From Casuarina equisetifolia (Eukaryota; Streptophyta; Magnoliopsida; Fagales; Casuarinaceae), in NCBI GenBank assembly GCA_028551475.1, contig CM052357.1:12881931-12945930 (forward strand): DNA of 64,000 nt, in the 5' to 3' direction. Every line of letters starts with the position of its first letter. Position 1 is the stretch's first letter. The notes below the pieces were generated by a model. It made no database searches. It worked only from the letters and a program-made list of their open reading frames with translations, and was not told the DNA's origin. The position numbers and the translations under genes are program-made. Of the stretch, positions 33,891 to 45,262 are shown in pieces.

Positions 33891-34549
33891 AGTCCAATCA
33901 AACTTGTCAAAGGATAAATATGCTAGTTTCAAAGGAGTTACCCCAAATAAAGTATCTTTGACAAGTGTCCAAAGTAGTTACACTAAAGAAAGCATTCTTG
34001 ACAAGTAGCATTTATTTATTACTATTTTGTTAGTTTCAAAGGGCTATTTATTGTTTTGTTAATTCTAAAAGGGTTAATGCATTGTTAGTTCAAAAATGTC
34101 TATGTTGACCCATTTAATGCCATTTTTTCTTTTTGTGTGCTTTAAATCTCTATAAACAAAGGTTATGAACTCATTTATAAATATAACTCTTAAAATAAGA
34201 AGAAACGTTTTCTATGATTTTAGCATCAAACCTTTACTTTCTTTGTTCTTTATATTTTCAATCTTTACTTTACATCTTTATTTTTTTTTGCCTTTAATTT
34301 TTTTCACCTTTACTTTCTATCTTTTAAATTTTCTTGCAATTTATCTTTCTTGCACCTTTCCATTTCACATGTCTTTACAACTATCATGTTACTAACTTGT
34401 TTGGATTCTATCATAATCCATCTTATCCCACCAAAATACCAAAAATAATCCTTAGAACTCAATTTAAGCATCCAATCATTTATTGCAAGTCTTTACATTT
34501 ATCTCATCACCAACTTGTTCTAGCTTAAGCTAATTACCACCATGAATCA
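33891..34549. other. AT-rich DNA, possible LTR debris
   Basis: No gene was recognised. A short block with AGTTTCAAAGG recurs at about 33925 and 34031, and a TATA-like CTCTATAAAC lies near 34148, followed by a pyrimidine-rich stretch. These features are common in LTRs, but no matching partner or primer site was found. Confidence 0.35.
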
Positions 34550-37118
34550 CATTAACTTGTATCATTGGAAGCAAGACTCTCTTCTTAGGTGAAGCATAAT
34601 AGATTTATGAAAATTAATATCTCTACTAATCACAAATTTAGGAGATTTAAGGTTAGTAAACCACAACTTGAATCACTTATTACCATGTATATAGCCAAGA
34701 AACATATACTTCCTAACTATAGGCTTTAACTTGCTTTCATTTACACAAGCATATGTAGGACAACTAAACATTCATAAATATGAATATTCAACAAAGTTTC
34801 CTAACCATACTTCTTTTGGAATCTTGCATTCAATAGCTGTATTGGTGAATAATTTACCAAATAATATGCCATGTTGATATATTTTGTCCAAAACTTTTTT
34901 CAATCCTACAATCGGAAGCATGTACCTTGCGCTCTCTAGTTAACATACTAATTTGTACCAATTTGTTGTGATGTCCTAACAGTGGTCCAATGTGCTCAAT
35001 GCAATCATTTTTGCAATACTCATTAAAATCCCCTCCACACTAATTAAGGTCATTATGCATTCTAAGTCTTTTAATTTGTTTCTCTGTTAAATTATTTAGC
35101 TACTTGAAGGTTACAAATGATTCATTTTTACACTTCAAAATATTCTTAAAGAATTCATCAATAAAGGTCAGCATATAATTTCATCATCTTTAAATGGTGA
35201 ACTCGAGGGTCCCTATAAATATGAATAAATGTAGTCAAAGTGTTCTTGGTCATGTGAATTGTTGCATGGAAGCTAACTTTCTTTTACTTTCCAAATACTA
35301 TGCTCTCAAAATTGTAGATTCCCAATACTTTAGCCACACAAAAGATCTCTTCTACTCAAGATTTTCATGCCCCTTTCACTTAAATGGTGTAGCCTCCTAT
35401 GCCATAATTTTAAAAAAATATGAGTTTGAAATTGAAGAAGACCCAGCAACTAAGCCTATGACTGTAGATCCTTGAAGAACATATTAACTACTAACTTTCT
35501 TGCCTTTCATTAATAAAAGAGCACATTTAGTGATTCCCATCACTCTAACCTTTAGCCGAATACTTGCTACCATTTGCATCCTAAATACCAAGAGAAATGA
35601 AGTTGTTCTTTAAATCAGAAACATGCCTAACATTGCCAAGTATTCTTAGAATCCCATCCGCATCTTAATTCAAAGTGGTCTTATACCAACAATTTAGAAG
35701 TAGCACTATTGTCCATCATAACCACTACATTAATAGATTCATATGTTGTAGTAGCAACCCGAATCTTCTCCATTCATGTTTTGATTTGGATATGTCATCT
35801 TTACAAAATACTTGTATCTAAACTAGCTTTAGTTGTCTTGTCATTTTTCTTTTGACAATATATACAAGTTTTGTCTTTATTTCTTGACTTGGAACTAGAT
35901 TTTTTACATTCACTTATATAACCCTTTTCATGAGATCTCTCCTTAACAAATACATATTAAAGTACAAAAGCACAAGGGCATACCCCAGTATCACAAAAGT
36001 CACCATATCTATGAAAAGATGGAAGTTAGAAGCCTCCAAATCTCACCCAAAATAACATTGCATTGAGAAGATTTTATATTTCTAAACAAAGAAGCTCTCC
36101 CTCATACTATCTTTTTTATTTTCGCTAAGAGAATAGGGATATCCATTGTTTTCCCCTGAAAACGTCGTCTATTTCGTTCAGCCCATATACAATAAATACA
36201 AGCTAAGAAAGATATCTTGAGAAGTTTGGCAGCTAAATCCCTTCCTTTTATTGCTTTGATCATCCATTGTAGTTTTTCATTCCATCCTCCAATGTCACGT
36301 CGGATTCCATTCTGAGCAAGAATACTTTTCCAAATCATCCTTGTCTATGCACATTCAAAAAAGAGATGACTTCTATTTTCTAAATGAGATTGACAAAAAT
36401 CAAAATATATGTTTACTGAAGGAAGTCATCGTACAATTTCTGTTGCTGTAGAAAGTCTGTTCCTACAAACAAGCCATCCAATAAAATTAAGATCTCTCTT
36501 TAACAAACAAAATTGAGAAGGAATCATTATTCCCATTGTATGGCAACTCCTTGTCAATTTTCTCATTAAAAAGGGTTAACATAGCATAAAAAAAAATTTA
36601 TGAACTCTCATCCATAAAGGATAATGTCTCATAAACGTTTGTATAAAGGTGGTACCAAATATAAAAGTAACAGAGCTTGATCTTTCTCATCCTTTTTAAC
36701 ATCAATGTTGATCAAATTAGTAACAACTGAAGTAAGCTCAATGATATTGATTTATTAACGTACCTTCTGTCTTATTTATTGAATACAAAACCACTCTTTC
36801 AAGTTCAATTGTTGGCTATAAGTTTTGTGAAACATAACTCCTCTTACTCAGCCATAAACTTGCAATTGTCTTTTCCCCCAAGAACTTCCTGCAAATCATG
36901 ATTAGGTAGACTCAATTGAATAACAAATAAAGCATTTTCATCCATCTCTTCCCACACTGCATATGCATAGTTCGAAGTTTTTCTCTTTTCTAAACGATAA
37001 CTTTTTCAAGCTATTTTGTGTCAAACTTGCAATTATTCTAGCTTGCCACAAACTGAAACCGAGGTTCTCATTAAACTACATTATTGACATCTAGAATAAT
37101 ATTCTGATATCATTTTGT
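34550..37118 (-). mobile_element. decayed Ty1/copia relic, split by a LINE fragment
   Basis: Read on the minus strand, 37112-37103 resembles a primer site (TGATATCAGA). 37040-36730 gives gag N-terminal text (VWEEMDENALFVIQLSLPNHDLQEVLG), and 36730-36595 gives gag core (NIDVKKDEKDQALLLLYLVPPLY). Zinc-knuckle and protease traces continue from 35950 to ~35640, and integrase-like blocks run to ~34600. Stops and shifts are numerous. 35957-36590 is foreign (LINE). RT and the 3' LTR are missing on the left. Confidence 0.7.
35957..36590 (-). mobile_element. LINE (L1-type) 3' fragment with zf-RVT region
   Basis: 36338-36102 on the minus strand encodes MIWKSILAQNGIRRD ... FLACIYCIWAERNRRRFQGK, the end of the zinc-binding domain found at the C-terminus of plant L1 ORF2. 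Just upstream is a Cys/His motif, CQSHLENRSHLFFECA. The 3' end reads CTTGTGCTTTTGTACTTTAA, typical of plant LINE tails. It sits inside the gag of the older copia relic. It is strongly 5'-truncated, as is usual for LINEs. Its target duplications were not resolved. Confidence 0.75.
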
Positions 37119-37355
37119 TAGTAATCTAAATGCAAAATGAATTACAATATCAAATTTGTTTACAAACATTAATATAGTAGATGAATAGTACAAAAAATTT
37201 GTTTATAAACATTAAGGATTAAGATTATGAGTCATTAATTTTTTTTGTTAATATTTAATTATCATTCATCATCTTTAAATTAAAGGATGAGAATTATGTC
37301 ATGTAGATAATTTATTTTATGTATTTAGTTTATTAGGACTTAATTTAGTTGAAAG

Positions 37356-38049
37356 TGTTAAGAAGGCCTCAGCACCCCCAAAAGGATCCTAACGAAAGTG
37401 AGAGAACCCCACTTATATGGCCATTAACTCGGCCACCCTGAACCAATGTGAGAGAGTTACAAACTACACAACATGCCCCCTCCCCAAAAGCCCTGTTGTG
37501 TAGTTTGTAACTCTCCCACATCGGTTCAGGGTGGCTGAGTTAACGGCCATATAAGTGGGGTTCTCTCACTTTCGATAGGATCCTTTTAGGGGTGCTGAGG
37601 CCTTCTTAACATGGTATCAGAGCCAGGTTTAGGCCCGGACTGATGTGGTCTCTTCTGTCTCTAGATAGGCTTTCCTCCTACAGGCCAAAAATAAGACCTG
37701 GGCTTTTGGGGAGGGGGCATGTTGTGTAGTTTGTAACTCTCCCACATCGGTTCAAGGTGGCCGAGTTAACAGCCATATAAGTGGGGTTCTTTTACTTTCG
37801 ATAGGATCCTTTTGGGGGTGTTGAGGCCTTCTTAACATGGTATCAGAGCTAGGTTTATGCCCGGACTGATGTGGTCTCTTTTGTCTCAAGATAGGGCCAA
37901 AAATAAAAGCTGGGCTTTTGGGGAGGGGGCATGTTGTGTAGTTTGTAACTCTCCCACATCAGTTCAGGGTGGCCGAGTTAACGACCATATAAGTGGGGTT
38001 CTCTCACTTTCGATAGGATCCTTTTGGGGGTGCTGAGGCCTTCTTAACA
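37356..38049 (+). mobile_element. composite TRIM: one inverted and three direct LTRs
   Basis: Order: inverted LTR 37356-37473; 20-bp inverted polypurine tract 37474-37493; direct LTR 37494-37611; interior with TGGTATCAGAGCC at 37612-37624 and polypurine end; LTR 37720-37837; a second, shorter interior; LTR 37932-38049. Every LTR is 118 bp. GAAAG flanks the whole array (37351-37355 and 38050-38054). Both outer ends are U5 ends. No coding capacity. The first two LTRs form a 118-bp palindrome with a 20-bp spacer. Confidence 0.95.
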
Positions 38050-38054
38050 GAAAG

Positions 38055-38656
38055 CATATATAATTTAGAATCTCTTAGTCTCAAGTTTAATACTTAAATA
38101 TGTGGATTTGGATATATATATATATATAAGTTTAACTGTAATGGTAATTGATAAATACGGTATATTATTTGAGATAATCATTTTAAAAGACTCTTATTTA
38201 TTTATTGATTGCTGACAAGATATGGACCAATATGCTTATATGCATGTTGCGCACCATAATTAACATGGATCTAATCGATTCACCAATATCATTCCGTGGA
38301 TTACCGCAACGTCTCAACATTCGACACGCGCAAACGGTTTTTGCTACTGGGAAAACCGTTAAATGGGTCCCGCACTGGCCGTTGGTCTTCCCTACCTCTC
38401 TCTCCCTATCCACAACTTCAAGCAAAAGCCACCAATGTCCAAAACTCCCGATCTTGATTTTCCCTCTCAAACCCTAACTCTAATTCTCAATTTCCCATCT
38501 TCTCGTCCCTGTCGGCCCTCGTTTCCAAATTTCATATTAAAATCTCTAGCATTTTCAAGTCCCTTGTAATTAGAGCATATCCACGTGATCGATCTGTCAA
38601 AGGTTCAAATCAGAGTGTTCTATGTCCGAAACTGTAGGTTCGAGCGGTAATTAAGG
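38055..38656 (+). promoter_or_regulatory. promoter and leader of the Rab gene
   Basis: A (TA)n tract is at ~38114-38128. The telo-box AAACCCTAA at 38469-38477 lies in a pyrimidine-rich stretch that looks like the 5' leader; such boxes are frequent near the start sites of housekeeping and growth-related plant genes. The composite TRIM ends only ~600 bp upstream of the start codon, so it forms the distal promoter edge. The transcription start is not determined. Confidence 0.45.
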
Positions 38657-40871
38657 ATGTCGAATTTGTACGGGGATTACAACCAGAAGATCGACTACGT
38701 ATTCAAGGTGGTGCTGATTGGAGACTCGGCTGTGGGAAAGACTCAGTTGTTGGCTCGCTTTGCTAGGAACGAGTTCAGCGTGGATTCGAAGGCCACTATT
38801 GGGGTCGAGTTCCAGACGAAGACGCTTGTCATCGACAGCAAGACGGTCAAGGCTCAGATATGGGATACCGCTGGCCAAGAGAGGTGTGCCACAATGGCCT
38901 TGTTGATTATATGTGGATTGTACGGTTTCTGGGTAGAAGTTAGAGAAATGAGTTGTAGAAATATAACTTTCGAGTGTAAAAAGTGATAGGATCTAATTTT
39001 CCTTTTTGCCTGCATGGTGATAATAATTTCTAAGCCGTAGAAATAAGTTGTTTGCATCCTGATTTAAGAAATCAGTTTGCATCCAAATGGAATACCTTCT
39101 TGTGTTTCTGACAGTTTCCCTTCTTACCACGAAATGGATACTGAATGATAGCAGGTGAAACCGATAGTGTGAGATCCTATGCGAGGGGGGTGAAAAATGT
39201 GGTCGTCATCTTTTGGTTATGGATCAAGTGAGTTGTTCTAATGTTGGCGGAAGCTATTAAGGGTGTGGTCGGTTTTGTCTGTAAGGAAGAATTTTGAGCT
39301 ACATCTAGGAATGAGTTGTTTGGATTGGTGGTGCTTCAAGGATTTCTACTTTCTGGAGGTTGCATTCAAATTAAGTAAACAAATGATCTTTGCTTAGGAA
39401 TGTTGCGATTTGGTTCATCAATAGGCTTGGTTCAAAAGTTCTCTATTGTAGAAAACTAATAATAGCATCATCTTTTGTTGGTGCTGGTAAAGTAACCAAA
39501 TATTTAAGAGGCTATTTGGATTAGAAATGGTATCTTAAAAGTAGCTTCCGAAAGTGAGATATAAGGTTACATTGTCCATGGGCTTCATCTTAACATTTGT
39601 TATTTGATTAATTTTTTTTATTAAGATTAAGATGTAATCCAAGGTATTTCGTTTATCCTTTATAATCTGTCATAGTTTGGTAGATGTTTCGCCATTCATG
39701 TATCAGTATTTAAGTATATATACACTATGCATTTCTTGCCCAAGCGTTTCAATTGCTAAGCAATGGAGTCTTTGAGCGTTGAACTTCAGCTCGATTGTTT
39801 TATCTAACATGTAATATCTCTAGGGTTGCCAGGGTTTATCTGCTCAAATTTAGTTACTTTTATAATTTGTATCCACCGTGCAATCGTCGGGAGTCTAGTC
39901 CTTTGGAGGCTTAGGGTTCATAACAGCTCGTGATAAAATCTTTTACTCTCACGTGTCTGTAAACTTCTGCCCCATTCAGAGATACTCCAGTTCTGCTTAC
40001 ACTTTCTAGCTTCATATAATCTTGATTTGTAGGGAGGTTGACCTGGTAGGAACAGTCATTAAAACCATGCGAATCCTAGAGTTGTTTCACGTCTAAGTGT
40101 CATGAGGTGATTTATTCTGATGTTGTTGCCTGTGTGATCACACCTATTGCACATCTGAAAAACTTGTGAAGGCTGTAACTTATTCTGGGAGTTCTCTGGA
40201 TTGAGGGGTGCTTAAACCATCTGTTTCTGCTTTTCGCCTGACCTGATACCCCTGATAAGCCATAAACTTGTTAAGGTTAGGATCTGAGCGAGAGATGACC
40301 AACGGCTGACTCGTTGCATGCTCTTGTACTGTTTCTTTTAAAATAGAATACAGGATTCTGAAGTTTTTATTTACTGAAAAATTTATGGTTGTTTGAAGTG
40401 ATATCTTTTCTTCATCTCTTCAGGTACAGGGCAGTCACGAGTGCATACTACCGAGGTGCAGTTGGGGCAATGTTAGTATATGACATGACCAAGCGTCAGT
40501 CATTTGATCACATGGCAAGATGGTTGGAAGAACTGAGGGGGCATGCCGATAAGAACATTGTTATAATGCTCATAGGCAACAAGTGCGACTTGTCAAGTCT
40601 TCGAGCAGTGCCAACTGAAGATGCCCAGGAGTTTGCTCAAAGAGAGAATCTTTTCTTTATGGAGACATCAGCTCTTGAGGCCACCAACGTTGAGACTGCT
40701 TTTTTTACTGTTTTAACAGAGATATACCGGATTCTCTGCAAGAAGACACTTGCTGCCAATGAGGAGATGGATTCCCTGGGGTGTTCGGGGCTTCTCAAAG
40801 GAACTAAGATCATTGTTCCTAGCCAAGAACAGGAACCCAGAAGGAGCGGCTGCTGCTTTTCCTCCTCCTAA
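38657..40871 (+). CDS. RABA4D: RABA4-type Rab11-like small GTPase
   Basis: Exon 1 is 38657-38883, the intron is 38884-40423 (GT...AG), and exon 2 is 40424-40871, giving 224 residues, the normal length for RABA4. All GTPase motifs are present: P-loop GDSAVGKT (22-29), switch I threonine in ATIGVEF (46-52), WDTAGQE (69-75), NKCD (128-131) and ETSA (156-159). The C-terminal Cys pair at 219-220 (GCCFSSS) is where geranylgeranyl groups anchor it to membranes. The intron falls after GQE of switch II, as in RABA genes. RABA4 proteins direct trans-Golgi and recycling vesicles to growing tips of root hairs and pollen tubes. The N-terminal [17 protein letters not shown] start is closest to what I know of RABA4D; A4-subgroup membership is firm, the letter less so. 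Confidence 0.93.
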
Positions 40872-42360
40872 GTTCTGTTGAGAACGATGGGGTTAGCGTG
40901 TGCAACGATAAGGAATGGTAGGACAGCAATGTTTTGAAGATGAAAAGCTCACGTTAACTGTTACTTTGTGCAAGTCTGTTCTGTGAAAGTTGGTAAGCAG
41001 AAGACACTCATCACAAAAATTGCTCTAGAAGCGACACGGCATGCTGATTTGAATTGGGTATATTTCGGTCATATGTAAGGCCATTCTTTTGTAAGTTCAG
41101 TTGGTGGAATGGTTAGCTGCTGTAGGAGGTCTTTGTCCCTCTTTAAGTTAGAAAGTTCAGACTGCTTTTGTTTCCTATCTTGTGGACTGGAAGAGCTCTC
41201 TGTTGTAAGCCTTCTTATGCAATTGAAGAAAACACTGTTTACTTGTTCTTACGATTCTGAATTTCCAATTAACCTTTCAGATTTAAGCCTATTTCCGTCA
41301 AAACACCAAAACCCAAAACAGATTACCCTTACTGTTTTCACTTAACAAGTTTAGCTTTAACACCTCTGTCATTCTTTTACTTGTTTGCTCATTTGTTGTT
41401 AGAATTATGTTGGTTTAGGATCCATTTCTTTCAACAAAAAGAGCACACGTTTCTATTCTATAAGCAGCTGATAACAAGTTTTGTTTCTATTCTATAAGCA
41501 GCTGGTTTTCAAAACACAGCCCCCTTTTTTTTAATTTTATTTAATATTACAATTCACGAACACAAATTCTTTTTTAACTTTGTTTCTTTTTAATCATTAT
41601 AGCTTTGTATCATTAATGCAAAATAAAACACATTTTGCCAATTTTGAGTCATTGTTGAATTTTACAATCTGTTAGTAGTTTTTTTTTTAGAAATTTGATC
41701 AAAACTCTAGAATTTTAAAATATTTTAAAACTTCTAGAACTTGATTAAAAATATTATTAGTTTGTGTGTTAGATATTTTAAATTTGAGTTTTTGAATATG
41801 ATAACTATTTAAGTTGTAAAAATCTTACTTTTTATTTTATTTTATTTTATTTTATTTTATAATATACCCCTTGTATATATTTGGGTATCGAATATAAAAT
41901 TAAGAGATCTTAACAAAAGTTTTTCCTAACCGAGTTAAACATTTATCAACTGATAAAAAAAATTAAAGATAATAATTGAGACTTAGTAAAAGAAAGAAAA
42001 TTATATAATTTAAAAAAGATGAAAAATATGGGTTCAAGTTATTTATAAGTTGGTTACTTTTTCTTTTTCTTGTTCCTTTCTTTTAGCAGGGCAATTATGT
42101 TAAATGTTCTTGATGTCAAAATTTGATTTCAATTGCGCCTCCCTCCAAGTGAAAAGGGAGATAAACCAAATTGCAGGGGCAATGTTGCCAATTCGGTGAC
42201 GAACGGCTTCTTATCCCGCCCAGGGTCGAATTCGAAATTTGAGCCGGCCAAAGATGATCGTACACGTGTCAAACATTTTAGGCCCCCCTCGATTGGTTTC
42301 TATAATACCGCCCATTTTTCACTTCGAAAAATTTGCCAAACTTCGGCTCTCTCAGTCGCA
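40872..42360. other. intergenic DNA between the Rab and UVI4/OSD1 genes
   Basis: The first ~350 bp is probably the Rab 3' UTR. The rest is AT-rich with a TTTTA microsatellite at 41829-41861. Nearer to 42360 the base composition rises in GC, in line with a promoter; an AACGG core (the centre of mitosis-specific activator elements) is at 42202-42206. I found no other gene. Confidence 0.45.
41829..41861. repeat. TTTTA pentanucleotide microsatellite
   Basis: Six to seven consecutive TTTTA units. A second array of the same unit lies at 61067-61098, downstream of P450 B. Confidence 0.9.
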
Positions 42361-42597
42361 GAATCCTAGGCTCCTCTTCCTCCTTTTAATCTTATAGAAG
42401 AAGCCAGACTCCTCAGAAACCCTAGCAAAGCAATCTCAAGGTAAGCATGCTTTGCTCTTCTTCTTCAGTGGTTCCTACTCGTAACCACGAACTTAAGCCG
42501 CCGGTTTGGTTCTCATTTAGACTTGCTTGCGGAAAATCCTATTTGATCTGATCTCGATTTTGCTTACTCTTTTTGGTGGTGCAGTTAAATTTTGATA
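42361..42597 (+). promoter_or_regulatory. 5' untranslated exon and leader intron of the UVI4/OSD1-type gene
   Basis: A telo-box-like AAACCCTAG is at 42417-42425. A consensus donor CAAG|GTAAGC at 42440/42441 and an acceptor GGTGCAG at 42584 define a 144-bp intron that ends 13 bp before the ATG at 42598. Leader introns often raise expression of plant genes; here the intron is inferred from splice sites only. Confidence 0.6.
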
Positions 42598-45262
42598 ATG
42601 CCTGAATCAAGGGACAGGCTGTCGAGGCCGGTAGACCACGCGGCTGAATTCATTGCCCGGAGAGCGTCCAATGCCTCAGTTGTTCTGGAGGACACAGAGG
42701 CGGTTCCGGACTTGACCGGAACCCCGATCAGGCAAGCGACGACTGCTATGACGCCAGTTACGCGTGGACGAACGGCTCTGGGTACGACACGAGGTAGTGG
42801 TTTCGGAAGAGGGGGGTTTAGAACCCCATTAACGGGGCGTAGACGGGTTATGTTTGGATCTCCGGCCACCGGTCGAGAAGATACTCCCAGGACGGCGCGG
42901 GGAACGGGTCGGGCCAGACCCAGGGGGAGTTTGTTACCTTCTTGGTACCCTCGAGTCCCTCTTCAAGACATCACTTTGGTTGTGCGGGTAATAATGTTAC
43001 TTCTTCTTCGGCCTTATGATTCTCTGTATTTGTCTTTTTTCTTTCCTGTATAGCTTGGTTTCGTTTCGTTTTTCCTTAATGGGTTTGATCTAGTTTTTTG
43101 TTTAAATCATGGAGTATTCCAGTTTTTGAAGGGCTAATCGCTGTTATCAATATGACTTTTAGCTCTCGATAGACTAAAGAGGCATAGAGGTTGCTCTGAT
43201 TTGATGCATCTTGCATTCTTGGGATAGAGAATGGGTTCCTTTCTTTTTCTTTAATTTTTTATTTTATGTTCTTGGTGCTATGAATATTGAGGAACAGAAT
43301 CCAAGTTCAGTTGCATCCAGTTGTTTAACTATCACCGATCGTAAATGTATACTTTATTTTCAAGGGGAATTCGTATGATTCAATCTCTGTTTGGTTGTGT
43401 TTTAGGCGGTGATTTTGTGAGATTCGGAGGGGGGCCAAGTTCAGTAAACTTAGTTCTTGAATTAGCTGTTTTGTTAGTTTTCTATTCCGTACAAATAAAA
43501 AATTCTTCTTTGTAGACAATTGAGTGATCTGTACTTCTCGGTTTCTCTCTCTTTCTCTCACTGATTTACCTCTTATCAATGTGCTTGTTAATAGTTCGAA
43601 TTGAATGATTCTGATCTATATTGTTAGTGCCTTTTACTGCATTGATCTTCTGGTTCAGTGTGATTGGGAAATAATATATGGGGAAATCATTTATCTTTTA
43701 AGTATTGTTCTTAATTTTCAAAACACAATTGCTTTTTTCTTTCTGGTTCAAGTTTCTTGCCGCTAATATAAAGGCCAAGTATTACTTGATTTATGAAAAC
43801 TCCTTTAAGAAATCAATAAGTTTATGATTGGAAATGGATTTGGACTAGATTACATGGCCTATGGTTTGGTAGAAGTTTTAGTTTATGAGATACTACAACT
43901 TGAAAGTGTCCATCAATGGTGGAACTTCATCTGGTACAATGCGAATGCGAAACTGTAAGTCAATGGTGGGACGGCATGAGAAACGTAAAGAACAAGAGAG
44001 AAGTTGCAGGAATGTGGACCTATTACCATATTTCTATATGAAGTTTTAGTGTAAATAATACTATTTCTTATTAAAATTAAGGTTATCTGTTCACAACACA
44101 TTTAAGAACATGAACTCAAATCTGGCAGTCTCGTAAGTGGCAAGAAAAGTTGGTTTAGCCATAAGGAATTCTTTGGTTATGCACAATTTTTGTGGGAGTT
44201 CTGTACAACTGAGCCCGTAGGTTGTTAATTGAAAATTTTTCTTTTGAGAGTTTATTATGTGTGGACCGGTTGTAGTAAACTAGTACGTTAGTGATCTTTG
44301 TCAATGAAAATTTTTCCGCCTTTCCTTAGAACACTCATCGTAATCAATTTTTAGTTGATTTTGTCTAGGTGAGGATGATGCTGTTCTGTTTCTAATACAT
44401 GCATATATTCACCTCTAAGAAGTTTGGTCAGAAAATATTAAGTTTCTTTTATGTCAATAGTGTCGATCAAAATCAGGGGACCTTTCTGCTCTTCTATTCC
44501 ACAATCAGGCTGGAAAAGTACTTTTTTTTTTGTTTTTGGTTCTCGTCTTTCAGGTATGACTTTCTGGTGAAGTCTAGAGCAACGGGTGTGGTGAGTGTCT
44601 TCCTTTGACAAATTAGAGAACCACCAAGTACACTTGATTATTATGTTTGATTTTCCTTATCTCTTTCAGAGATGCTTCAATTATGCACCTTTATCAAGTC
44701 AAAGCGGTCTTTAAGTGGGATACATCTCACTTGGATATTTTTGATAGTTAGCATTTGACAGTTATTTGAAAGTGTTTGCTTGGTAACTGTTAACTTAATC
44801 CTGGATATTCTCTATAATTAGGCAATTGAAAGGAGAAGAGCTCGGTTGGGAATTGCCGATGGCCAACAAATTGAGAGTCCAGTTCCTCGGGACGAAAGGA
44901 TTCGTGATCCTTCTGTACTAGAGTCAGGTGCTCCACTCGAGCACGATCTCTCTTTGATCTCTCCAAGGTCAGCTGTAGGTGTCAGGCCTCGGACACCAGC
45001 TGTAGGTGTCAAGCTTCGGACACCAGCTGTAGGTATCAAGCCTCGGACAGCGTCTGTAGGTAAAGTTCCAAAGATCCTGCTTGGAGTCGCTAAACAGAAT
45101 ACTGGAGCATCGGAGTTTCTTACTCCGCAGAAGAAACTCTTGAATTCCATTGACACAGTTGAGAAACAGGTGATGGAGGAATTGCGGAAGCTGAAAAGAA
45201 CTCCCAGTGCTAAGAAGGTGGAGAGAGAAAAAAGAGTGCGTACTTTGATGACGATGCGTTGA
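42598..45262 (+). CDS. UVI4/OSD1: UVI4/POLYCHOME-OSD1 family inhibitor of the APC/C
   Basis: Exon 1 is 42598-42987 (130 codons), the intron is 42988-44821, and exon 2 is 44822-45262, giving 276 residues. Family hallmarks: [13 protein letters not shown] at the start, a basic Gly/Arg-rich middle, [16 protein letters not shown] (111-126), IERRRARLG at 132-140 with an RxxL destruction box, [20 protein letters not shown] (231-250), and [13 protein letters not shown] ending in the Met-Arg tail that docks on the APC/C. Arabidopsis relatives are ~243 residues; the excess includes the 9-residue repeats at 181-211. UVI4 and OSD1 hold back the APC/C, restraining endoreplication or ensuring entry into meiosis II. 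I cannot separate the two paralogues here. It is nuclear and expected to be cell-cycle expressed. Confidence 0.92.
44972..45064 (+). repeat. 27-bp coding tandem repeat in the UVI4/OSD1-type gene
   Basis: Three full copies and a partial fourth of a 27-bp unit (44972-44998, 44999-45025, 45026-45052, and partial to 45064). They encode [27 protein letters not shown] and SVG. The copies are 80-90% identical and keep the frame. The repeated RTP/KPRT sites are basic and contain threonine-proline, the minimal site for cyclin-dependent kinases. Confidence 0.9.

Noticed and set aside
37494..37611. Sequence GGTTCAGGGTGGCCGAGTTA in the TRIM LTR resembles pol III B-box and A-box text of tRNA-Leu or tRNA-Ser genes.
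   Set aside because: The order is reversed (B-like before A-like), the A-box has a mismatch at its last position, and no tRNA fold can be made, so no RNA gene or pol III promoter is claimed.
44555..44595. A possible extra exon in the large intron of the UVI4/OSD1-type gene, with TTTCAG acceptor and GTGAGT donor.
   Set aside because: Joining exon 1 directly to 44822 restores the family text VVR-AIERRR without a gap; the extra segment would break it.
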